Below are positions 1 through 4,812 of a stretch of DNA of 5,954 nucleotides, one piece after another; position 1 is the stretch's first letter, and the number at the start of each line of letters is the position of its first letter. This DNA comes from an uncultured Nocardiopsis sp. (GTDB lineage: Bacteria > Actinomycetota > Actinomycetes > Streptosporangiales > Streptosporangiaceae), in the NCBI GenBank assembly GCA_937957845.1, contig CALGOD010000346.1:1-5954 (forward strand), in the 5' to 3' direction. Below the pieces are notes generated by a model, which was not told where the DNA came from, searched no databases, and was given only the letters and a program-made list of their open reading frames with translations. Position numbers and translations under genes: made by a program.

Positions 1-33
1 AGACGTCTTCGACGGCGGCGCCCGGCCGCGGCG

Positions 34-50
34 GGGACGGGCCCCGTCCC
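34..50 (-). terminator. Putative hairpin terminator after the GNAT gene
   Basis: GGGACGG (34-40) pairs perfectly with CCGTCCC (44-50) around a 3-base loop, 10 bases beyond the acetyltransferase stop codon. Two GGCGCC copies (17-22 and 51-56) flank it and could lengthen the structure. There is no T-tract, as is common in high-GC actinomycetes. The rest of bases 1-59 shows nothing I can assign. A plus-strand frame is open from the left edge to a TGA at 80-82, but it is too short to judge as a gene end. Confidence 0.5.
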
Positions 51-59
51 GGCGCCGGC

Positions 60-1013
60 CTACCCCTGCCAGGCCATGTTGACGACACCGCCGAGCGTGA
101 CGTACCCGGCCCTGGTGAAGGCCTCGGCCATCGGGACGTTGCCCAGGTCGGTGGCGGCCCGTACGAGTTCGGCGCCCTCCTCGACCAGGACGCGCGTGCC
201 CTCGGCGAGGATGTCGTCGATGTACCCGTTCCCGCGGTGCTCGGGCAGCACCGCGATGTAGCCGATCATCGGGTGGTAGTCGTTGCGCGCGGGCAGCACG
301 AAGCCGACCGGTTCGCCGTCCGGCAGTGTCGCGATCCGCCACCACTCCCGGGGCGTGGTGTACCGGGCGAACTCGTCGGCGTAATTGTCGGCCGCGATCC
401 GCTCCGCGCTCCTGTGCGCGAGGTCGGCGCGGTCATGGGCGTCCAGGGTCCCCTCCAGCGCCCGGACCATCAGACCGAGGATCTCCTCCTCGTTCCGGAT
501 CGGTCGGAACAGCAGGCGGTCATCGGGCCGCGGCGACGGACACGCGGAGGTCCACTCGAAACGCAGGCGTTCCACGAGCAGCGATCCGCCGGTGCGTTCG
601 ACGGCGGTCATCCTCTCCTGCACGGAACGCCGGTCCCGAGGATCCTCACGCCAACCGGCGGGGACGAAACGCAGGTACTCCGGAGGGGTCCGACCCTCGG
701 GCAGGGTGGCCGCCGAGGCGATGCGCAACAGCCGTTCGAGGACCTCCACACGGTCCACGTGCTCGGCCGTGTCGTCCACGTCCAGGACGTCCAGAAGAAG
801 GGGCTCGATGTCGCTGTTGCGGCGCCACCATGACAGGCGGGCCAGGAGTCGGTCGCCCTCCAGGGCGACCCACATCCAGGAGGCGTGACGGCGGTCCTCG
901 ACCAGGTCCGCGGTGAATTCGGGGTTCTGGGGGTAGGGGAGTCGGTTGAAGAGGTCCAGCTCTTCCGCTCCGGTGAGGGGACGGATGGTCAGGTCGGGCG
1001 TGTGGAAGGTCAA
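60..1013 (-). CDS. GNAT family N-acetyltransferase, two-domain
   Basis: Predicted cytoplasmic acetyl-CoA-dependent N-acetyltransferase of 317 residues; the acceptor substrate is unknown. The C-terminal half carries a typical GNAT domain: strand IAVLPE followed by the acetyl-CoA pyrophosphate loop HRGNGY (R260-G261-N262-G263), then TDLGNVPMAEAFTRAGY, with the conserved Asn at 292. The N-terminal half (RPLTGAEELDLFNRLPY, then WMWVALEGDRLLARLSWW) looks like a second, degenerate GNAT-like domain lacking the RxxGxG/A loop. This layout matches a family common in actinomycetes, as I recall it. I chose the TTG at 1013 because it gives MTFHTPDLTIRPLTG, the beginning I expect for the family. The frame stays open upstream (ATG at 1163), but that stretch is Arg-rich and unlike a protein domain. 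The SD before TTG is weak (GAAAG, 7 bases away). The gene is divergent from the methyltransferase. Function as an acetyltransferase is well supported; the exact start is less certain. Confidence 0.88.
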   Translation of the reverse strand: MTFHTPDLTIRPLTGAEELDLFNRLPYPQNPEFTADLVEDRRHASWMWVALEGDRLLARLSWWRRNSDIEPLLLDVLDVDDTAEHVDRVEVLERLLRIASAATLPEGRTPPEYLRFVPAGWREDPRDRRSVQERMTAVERTGGSLLVERLRFEWTSACPSPRPDDRLLFRPIRNEEEILGLMVRALEGTLDAHDRADLAHRSAERIAADNYADEFARYTTPREWWRIATLPDGEPVGFVLPARNDYHPMIGYIAVLPEHRGNGYIDDILAEGTRVLVEEGAELVRAATDLGNVPMAEAFTRAGYVTLGGVVNMAWQG

Positions 1014-1051
1014 GGCGACACTTTCGATCTGTGCGCCCGCCCACTCGGGGA

Positions 1052-1105
1052 TCAGCTGTCGTGACCGTCCCCGGAGGACACGAGCGCGGTGATTGCGGTG
1101 AACAC
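1052..1105 (-). CDS. Possible 17-codon leader peptide ORF upstream of the GNAT gene
   Basis: GTG at 1105 opens a short frame ending in TGA at 1052-1054, encoding VFTAITALVSSGDGHDS. It is preceded at 7 bases by the best Shine-Dalgarno sequence in the region, GGAGAGGAGG, whereas the downstream acetyltransferase has a weak SD and a TTG start 38 bases after this stop. It is in a different frame from the acetyltransferase. It lies within the predicted leader of that gene's transcript, so a translated leader peptide affecting downstream translation is possible. I recognise no homologue, and the peptide shows no run of a single amino acid that would suggest classical attenuation. It could also be non-coding. 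Confidence 0.35.
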   Translation of the reverse strand: MFTAITALVSSGDGHDS

Positions 1106-1112
1106 TGCCGTG

Positions 1113-1122
1113 CCTCCTCTCC
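1113..1122 (-). promoter_or_regulatory. Strong ribosome binding site before the leader ORF
   Basis: GGAGAGGAGG on the minus strand is 7 bases upstream of GTG 1105. No start codon at usable distance in the acetyltransferase frame exists behind it. The site therefore supports the leader ORF rather than the main gene. Confidence 0.5.
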
Positions 1123-1162
1123 GTCGTCGAGTTCCGGCGCTTCCGTGGCCGGGTTCCGCTCA

Positions 1163-1192
1163 TTTCTAACAGTGCCCGGACTTCGGCCACAA
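1163..1192 (-). promoter_or_regulatory. Putative promoter of the GNAT gene
   Basis: On the minus strand, TTGTGG (1187-1192) is followed after 18 bases by TAGAAA (1163-1168). TAGAAA is preceded by TGT at 1169-1171, an extended -10 arrangement. TAGAAA is close to the actinomycete housekeeping -10 box. Transcription would begin near 1156 and give a leader of roughly 140 bases containing the short ORF. Confidence 0.5.
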
Positions 1193-1224
1193 GCCCTTTT
1201 CCGCGTCCGGGTGTGCGAAGGGCT
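1175..1224. repeat. Two interleaved 7-base inverted repeats in the divergent promoter region
   Basis: CCCGGAC (1175-1181) is the exact complement of GTCCGGG (1205-1211). AGCCCTT (1192-1198) is the exact complement of AAGGGCT (1218-1224). The arms interleave (a, b, a', b'). Arm a lies in the spacer of the acetyltransferase promoter and arm b abuts its -35 box. The arrangement could be operator sites or, in a methyltransferase transcript starting upstream, an H-type pseudoknot. It could also be chance in GC-rich DNA. Confidence 0.4.
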
Positions 1225-1277
1225 CTTCCGGTCCCGTGGGAGACGGTCGTATTTCGGTGGCGCGGTCGCCCGCCATC

Positions 1278-1284
1278 GAGGAGG
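1278..1284 (+). promoter_or_regulatory. Ribosome binding site deciding the methyltransferase start
   Basis: GAGGAGG ends 9 bases before the ATG at 1294. The in-frame ATG at 1285 directly abuts the SD and is too close, and there is no comparable SD before the ATG at 1213. The site therefore selects 1294. Confidence 0.75.
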
Positions 1285-1293
1285 ATGCCCCTC

Positions 1294-2055
1294 ATGCAGC
1301 GATCCTTCGACGCACTCGTGGCCGAGGCCGAAGCCGAACCGACCGAGGGGTGGGACTTCTCCTGGCTGGAGAGCAGGGCCACCGAACAACGCCCCTCGTG
1401 GGGCTATCAGCGCACCATGGCCGAGCGGATGGCGCGCGCCGACGCCGCACTCGACATCCAGACGGGAGGGGGCGAGGTACTCGCGGGCATCCCCCGGCGC
1501 CCGCGCCTGACCGCGGCCACGGAGGCCTGGCCGCCCAACATCGCCAAGGCCACCAGGCTGCTCCACCCGCTGGGTGTGGTGGTGGTCGCCCACGATGACC
1601 AGACTCCTCTGCCCTTCGCCGACGGAGCCTTCGACCTGGTGGTCTCCCGGCACCCGGTGGGGGTGCGGTGGGACGAGGTCGCCCGGGTCCTGGCCCCGGG
1701 CGGCACCTACCTGTCTCAGGAGGTGGGTCCGGCCAGCGTCTTCGAGGTGGTCGAGTTCTTCTTGGGACCGCAGCCGGAAGAGGTGCGCAATTCCCGCCAC
1801 CCCGACGAGGCACGGGACGGTGCGCGGGCCGCGGGCCTGGAGGTGGTCGACCTGCGCATGGAGCGGCTGCACACGGAGTTCTTCGACGTGGGCGCGGTGG
1901 TGTACTTCCTGCGCAAGGTGATCTGGATGGTCCCCGGGTTCACCGTGGACGCCTACCGCGACCGTCTCCGGGACATGCACGAGCACATCCGGCGCGAGGG
2001 TTCCTTCACCGCCACCACCTCCCGGTTCCTCATCGAGGCCCGTAGACCGGACTGA
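1294..2055 (+). CDS. Class I SAM-dependent methyltransferase
   Basis: Predicted cytoplasmic methyltransferase of 253 residues using S-adenosylmethionine; the substrate cannot be told from sequence. Motif I is ALDIQTGGGEVLA (residues 52-64), the acidic-GxGxG SAM loop with the first Gly replaced by Gln (DIQTGGGE rather than DIGTGGGE). The region PLPFADGAFDLVVSRH (105-120) is the methyltransferase type-11 motif around the PF..FD signature, and RVLAPGGTYL (131-140) is the RvLkPGG strand. The C-terminal part (about 150-253) includes RFLIEARRPD at the end and probably forms the substrate-binding cap. No signal peptide or membrane segment is seen. Start ATG 1294 is supported by a GAGGAGG SD. The gene is divergent from the acetyltransferase and converges on the haem-degrading-type gene. 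I found no convincing promoter for it. The family call is firm; any specific target (small molecule, protein or RNA) would be a guess. Confidence 0.9.
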   Translation: MQRSFDALVAEAEAEPTEGWDFSWLESRATEQRPSWGYQRTMAERMARADAALDIQTGGGEVLAGIPRRPRLTAATEAWPPNIAKATRLLHPLGVVVVAHDDQTPLPFADGAFDLVVSRHPVGVRWDEVARVLAPGGTYLSQEVGPASVFEVVEFFLGPQPEEVRNSRHPDEARDGARAAGLEVVDLRMERLHTEFFDVGAVVYFLRKVIWMVPGFTVDAYRDRLRDMHEHIRREGSFTATTSRFLIEARRPD

Positions 2056-2058
2056 CCC

Positions 2059-2081
2059 GCCCGCCCCGCGAGAGGGCGGGC
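2059..2081. terminator. Shared hairpin terminator between convergent genes
   Basis: GCCCGCCC (2059-2066) pairs perfectly with GGGCGGGC (2074-2081) around a 7-base loop. It fills most of the 33-base gap between the methyltransferase stop (2055) and the convergent gene's stop (2089). No T-tract is present on either side. Its position suggests it serves both transcripts. Confidence 0.75.
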
Positions 2082-2088
2082 CGACGAC

Positions 2089-2457
2089 TCAGGACTCGGC
2101 GGAGACCCGCTGCACGACCTCGAAACCCCACAGCTCGCTGTCGGTCGCGGCGGGGCCGCCCCGCCCGTGGCCGTGTCCGTGGCCGCCCGGCGCGCCTTCC
2201 TGCCGGGACTCCGTGGCGGCCTGGGCGTGGCCCCTCTGGAACGCCTGGCCCTCCACCCAGTTCTTGAAGTCCTCCTCCGACCGCCACCGGGTGTACACCA
2301 GGTACTTGTCGGTGCCCTCCACCGGACGCAGCAGTTGGAACTCCTCGAACCCCGGCTGGCCCTCCACCAACCCGGCCCGCTTGGCGAAACGCTCCTCCAG
2401 GGTGGCGCCGGCGCCCTCGGGAACGGTCAGGACGTTGAACTTGACGATGCTGCTCAC
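2089..2457 (-). CDS. MhuD/IsdG-like haem-degrading monooxygenase (ABM fold)
   Basis: This 122-residue cytoplasmic protein belongs to the antibiotic biosynthesis monooxygenase (ABM) ferredoxin-like fold, in the subgroup of non-canonical haem oxygenases (IsdG, MhuD), which open the haem ring and release iron. The N-terminus KFNVLTVPEGAG, then RFAKRAGLVEGQPGFEEFQLLRPVEG and YLVYTRW, closely follows Mycobacterium MhuD as I remember it. The catalytic trio is present: Asn8, Trp67 and His77. The Trp-His spacing of 10 is as in staphylococcal IsdG, where MhuD has 9. An insertion at about 84-104 contains HGHGHG (His93, 95, 97) between the haem-ligand helix and the final strand LWGFEVVQRV. The start is GTG at 2457, with GAAGGGA 6 bases upstream. 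The gene stands alone on its strand with its own upstream region, including a half iron-box. Family confidence is high. Haem degradation itself is inferred from the residues; a simple quinone-type ABM monooxygenase is the alternative. Confidence 0.87.
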   Translation of the reverse strand: MSSIVKFNVLTVPEGAGATLEERFAKRAGLVEGQPGFEEFQLLRPVEGTDKYLVYTRWRSEEDFKNWVEGQAFQRGHAQAATESRQEGAPGGHGHGHGRGGPAATDSELWGFEVVQRVSAES

Positions 2458-2492
2458 GCGGCATCCCTTCTTCGGTCGTTTTCGGCCTGCAC

Positions 2493-2503
2493 GCCCAACC
2501 TAA
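2493..2503 (-). promoter_or_regulatory. Half iron-box (IdeR/DtxR-type) upstream of the haem oxygenase-like gene
   Basis: The minus strand reads TTAGGTTGGGC, 36 bases before the GTG start. This matches 10 of the first 11 positions of the actinobacterial iron-box consensus TTAGGTTAGGCTAACCTAA. The second half is not conserved (GTGCAGGC follows), so it is a half-site only. Iron-dependent repression would suit a haem-iron-releasing enzyme, but binding to a single half is uncertain. Confidence 0.35.
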
Positions 2504-2518
2504 CGGGACGAGAACACT

Positions 2519-2537
2519 CCGGGGGTGAACCGGGGGT
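2519..2537. repeat. Two 8-base direct repeats with 11-base period
   Basis: CCGGGGGT occurs at 2519-2526 and 2530-2537, separated by GAA, so the copies sit on the same face of the helix. They lie 62-80 bases upstream of the haem oxygenase-like start, beyond the half iron-box, and just after the reductase stop. They could be an activator site or chance in G-rich DNA. I see no hairpin terminator for the reductase in this gap. Confidence 0.35.
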
Positions 2538-2557
2538 CGCGTCGGGCCGGGTCGTGT

Positions 2558-3367
2558 TCATCCCAGCCCGTGCCTCCGGGCGACCATCCGCAGGATGACC
2601 GACCGGGGAAGGAGCCTGCGCAGGGCGAACACCACCGGGGCGTTGCTGCCCACCGCGTAGAGCGGACGGGGCGGATCGGCCTCGACGGCGCGCGCCACCG
2701 TCCGGGCCACCGTCTCCGCGGAGATCCCCTTGGCCTCGTTGGCGTTGAGCGCTCCCAACATCGTGTGGTACTCGTCCGTGAACGGTGAGCCCTCCCGCAG
2801 ATACTGCGTCCGCCGCTCGCTGATGCCGGTGTTGATCGATCCGGGTTCCACCGTCGTCACCCCCACCCCGTAGGGGGACACCTCGCGGCGCAGCGCGTCG
2901 GCGAAACCTCTGAGCGCCGCCTTGGACGCCACATACGAGGAACGGTAGGCCAGCGGGAAGCTCGCCAACATCGATCCCACCATCACCACCCGCCCGTACC
3001 CGCGGGCCCGCATGCCCGGCAGCAGCAGCTGCGTGAGACGCACAGCGCCGAACACGTTGATGTGGAACAACCGCTCCAGCGCGTCCGAGGGCAGTTCCTC
3101 GAACGGTCCGCTCTGACTCTCGCCGGCGTTGTTGACCAATACGTCCACCTCGCCCGCGGCTTCGGCACAGGCCTTGACGGACGACTCGTCGGCCAGATCC
3201 AGGGCCAGGTACTCCACCCCCGGAACCGGATCGGTCACCGTCTCGGGTCTGCGGCTGGTCCCGTACACGCGGTAGCCACGATGGACGAGTTCGGCGGCCA
3301 CGGCCGCGCCGATGCCGGACGAGGCGCCCGTGACGAGCGCGGTCCGCGAAGGGGAGGGAGCGTTCAT
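2558..3367 (-). CDS. Short-chain dehydrogenase/reductase (classical SDR)
   Basis: Predicted cytoplasmic NAD(P)-dependent oxidoreductase of 269 residues; the carbonyl or alcohol substrate is unknown. All classical SDR elements are present: the Rossmann loop TGASSGIG (13-20), DLAD after the third strand (57-60), NNAG (79-82), Asn104 in the helix-4 motif INVFG, Ser132, and the catalytic pair Tyr145/Lys149 in YVASK, followed by the PG motif at 175-176. Two Arg residues after strand 2 (GTSRRPE, 39-40) favour NADPH over NADH. The C-terminal extension (about 230-269, VVFALRRLLPRSVILRMVARR) is of the kind seen in steroid/retinol-type SDRs, where it shapes the substrate pocket. The start ATG 3367 has GAAGGA 6 bases upstream; the 35 codons further upstream include the promoter and are not protein-like. 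It follows the flavoenzyme on the same strand after 129 bases, but has its own promoter candidate. Confidence 0.92.
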   Translation of the reverse strand: MNAPSPSRTALVTGASSGIGAAVAAELVHRGYRVYGTSRRPETVTDPVPGVEYLALDLADESSVKACAEAAGEVDVLVNNAGESQSGPFEELPSDALERLFHINVFGAVRLTQLLLPGMRARGYGRVVMVGSMLASFPLAYRSSYVASKAALRGFADALRREVSPYGVGVTTVEPGSINTGISERRTQYLREGSPFTDEYHTMLGALNANEAKGISAETVARTVARAVEADPPRPLYAVGSNAPVVFALRRLLPRSVILRMVARRHGLG

Positions 3368-3414
3368 GGTGGGTCCTTCAAGGGTCGGGAGGGAAGGGGG
3401 CAGGCGCTCGCGCC

Positions 3415-3456
3415 ACGCGTGAGAGCGATGATCGCACGCGTCCCCTCCCAGGTGAA
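3415..3456 (-). promoter_or_regulatory. Putative SDR promoter with a palindrome over the -10 box
   Basis: On the minus strand, TTCACC (3451-3456) and GATCAT (3428-3433) are separated by exactly 17 bases, each matching 4 of 6 consensus positions. The -10 box lies inside a dyad: ACGCGTG (3415-3421) mirrors CACGCGT (3435-3441), and the inner GCGATGATCGC (3425-3435) is itself a perfect palindrome. This is the placement expected for a repressor operator. The start codon is 48 bases downstream of the dyad. Confidence 0.5.
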
Positions 3457-3493
3457 GGGCACCCCGTCGCACCCCCGCGCGATGCCCGTGCCC
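3457..3493 (-). terminator. Possible hairpin terminator after the flavoenzyme gene
   Basis: GGGCAC (3457-3462) pairs with GTGCCC (3488-3493), and inside it TCGC (3467-3470) pairs with GCGA (3479-3482). It begins 3 bases after the flavoenzyme stop and ends directly before the SDR -35 box. The stems are interrupted and there is no T-tract, so this is tentative. Confidence 0.3.
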
Positions 3494-3496
3494 CGT

Positions 3497-4672
3497 TCAG
3501 TCCCACCGGTGGGGGTCGAACATGGCGATGGGCATGTCCGTGCGTCCGTCCCGGGCGAGGTCGGCCAAGGCGATCCCCACGGCGGAGGCGAACTTGTAGC
3601 CGTGCCCCGAGAAGCCGCCCGCCAGGACCAACCCGGGCAGTTCCCGCCGGTGTCCGATGAGGAAGTGCTCGTCGGAGGTCATGGTGTACATGCACGCCGC
3701 CATGCGCTCGGGCAGGTCGGCGACACCGCGCAACCCGGAGGCCAGGGCCCCCAACCGCCGCGCGTCCGCGGCGTCGGGCGCACGCGGTCCCACGTCGGGG
3801 TCCACCGGCTCGCCCCACTGCGCACCCTCGGCCCTGTTCCCGGGGGCCTCCGCGTGCACACCGATCTTGACGGTCCGGCCGCCGTCCAGGCTGGGGAATC
3901 CGTACCACGTACAGTCGTCCTCGTCCCGGGCGAACACCGGCCCGTGGGCGTGAGGGGAGGGGTCCTGTGTGGTGCGGAACCATCCCAGCACCCGGCGTTC
4001 CACCCTCAACCCGCCGCCCAGGCCCGCCACCTCCGGTAGCAGGCGGGGCAGCCAGGAGCCGGTGGCGACGACCACCCGACGGGCCAGGATCCGGTCTCCG
4101 TCGGACAAGAGCACGCTCGGACGGTCGGGGTCCGGCACGATCCGGGAGACCGTGGTCCCCGTGCGCACCCGTGCGCCCGACCGCTCGGCGAGCCGCACCG
4201 CCGCCCGGATCGCGGCCTCGGGCAGGACGGCACCCGCCTCCTCCTCGAAGACGCCCACCTCGCCCGGACGCATCACGTGCTGGGGGAAACGCCGCGTGAT
4301 CTGTTCGCGGGACAACACCTGGTGGGCGAGACCGTGATGCTCGGCCGCGGCGATCGAACCGGCGACCGCGGAGCAGTCCGGGGAGCCGAGCATCAGTGCG
4401 CCGGTGCGTACCAGAAGGCGCTCCGCGGAGGCCTCCTCCAATTCCTCCCAAGCACGCCAGGCCGCCCTGACGAACGGCACGTACTCGGCGCCCTCCATGT
4501 ACGCGGTCCGGATGATGCGGGACTCCCCGTGGCTCGATCCCCGGTCGTGGCCGGGGGTGAACCGCTCGATCCCGAGCACGTCCACCCCGCTCCGGGCCAG
4601 ACGCCACAGGGCCTGTGCTCCCATCGCGCCGAGGCCGATCACGACGGTGTCGGTCCGCGTTGACTCCGCCAC
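3497..4672 (-). CDS. Monomeric sarcosine oxidase / N-methyltryptophan oxidase family flavoenzyme
   Basis: This 391-residue protein is predicted to oxidise a secondary amine such as sarcosine or another N-methyl amino acid with O2, giving the amine, an aldehyde and H2O2. The FAD-binding Rossmann motif is VVIGLGAMG (GxGxxG at 13-18). GSSHGESRIIRTAY (45-58) holds His48 and Arg52, matching active-site residues of monomeric sarcosine oxidase (His45, Arg49). Lys269 in YGFPSLDGGRTVKIG corresponds to the oxygen-activating Lys265. Cys327 in CMYTMTSDEHF corresponds to the Cys that binds FAD covalently (Cys315). GFSGHGYKFASAVG has Lys360 for substrate carboxylate binding. Length fits the family (about 390). 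GTG 4672 is chosen because the Rossmann strand begins soon after it and GGGGGGAAG precedes it; the ATG at 4726 lies in the likely promoter. The family is certain; sarcosine versus N-methyltryptophan or another amine cannot be decided. Confidence 0.92.
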   Translation of the reverse strand: MAESTRTDTVVIGLGAMGAQALWRLARSGVDVLGIERFTPGHDRGSSHGESRIIRTAYMEGAEYVPFVRAAWRAWEELEEASAERLLVRTGALMLGSPDCSAVAGSIAAAEHHGLAHQVLSREQITRRFPQHVMRPGEVGVFEEEAGAVLPEAAIRAAVRLAERSGARVRTGTTVSRIVPDPDRPSVLLSDGDRILARRVVVATGSWLPRLLPEVAGLGGGLRVERRVLGWFRTTQDPSPHAHGPVFARDEDDCTWYGFPSLDGGRTVKIGVHAEAPGNRAEGAQWGEPVDPDVGPRAPDAADARRLGALASGLRGVADLPERMAACMYTMTSDEHFLIGHRRELPGLVLAGGFSGHGYKFASAVGIALADLARDGRTDMPIAMFDPHRWD

Positions 4673-4717
4673 GCTCTTCCCCCCGTGGTCGTGCTCCCTC
4701 CCCCTGACGGAGGAACC

Positions 4718-4733
4718 GACAGCCATGATCGCA
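4718..4733 (-). promoter_or_regulatory. Candidate control element upstream of the flavoenzyme gene
   Basis: The minus strand reads TGCGATCATGGCTGTC, which matches 14 of 16 bases of the element TGCGATCATCGCTCTC at 3421-3436 upstream of the SDR gene. It lies 46 bases before the GTG start, close to the 54-base distance at the SDR gene. GATCAT could serve as a -10 box, but no acceptable -35 lies 16-18 bases further upstream. Confidence 0.4.
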
Positions 4734-4748
4734 GGTCCCGCGCATGGC

Positions 4749-4783
4749 GGACGCCCGACCACCCCAAGGGCGGCCGGGCGTCC
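4749..4783 (-). terminator. Hairpin terminator after the cellulase gene
   Basis: GGACGCCCG (4749-4757) pairs perfectly with CGGGCGTCC (4775-4783), a 9-base stem with a 17-base loop, 29 bases beyond the cellulase stop. It separates the cellulase transcript from the flavoenzyme gene on the same strand. No T-tract is present. Confidence 0.75.
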
Positions 4784-4812
4784 CGTCTCGGAAGGGGAAC
4801 CGAGGATGTGGA

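Noticed and set aside
237..916. Plus-strand open frames opposite the acetyltransferase
   Set aside because: No SD, no recognisable domain, and composition typical of antisense frames over a real gene.
1226..1255. Possible methyltransferase promoter TTCCGG with TATTTC
   Set aside because: Both boxes match the consensus poorly (two and three positions); I could not support a promoter call.
1014..1382. N-terminal extension of the acetyltransferase frame up to ATG 1382 or ATG 1163
   Set aside because: It overlaps the start of the divergent methyltransferase or the predicted promoter, is Arg/Ser-rich, and the family normally begins near the TTG at 1013.
646..1986. A stop-free minus-strand frame of 446 codons spanning the acetyltransferase, the intergenic gap and the antisense of the methyltransferase
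   Set aside because: It runs antisense or out of frame to two well-supported genes, its composition is Pro/Arg/Gly/His-rich without any domain, and long shadow frames are expected in high-GC DNA.
2512..2559. GAACAC/GTGTTC inverted repeat as terminator of the SDR gene
   Set aside because: Six-base arms 36 bases apart, one arm overlapping the stop codon, give a weak structure.
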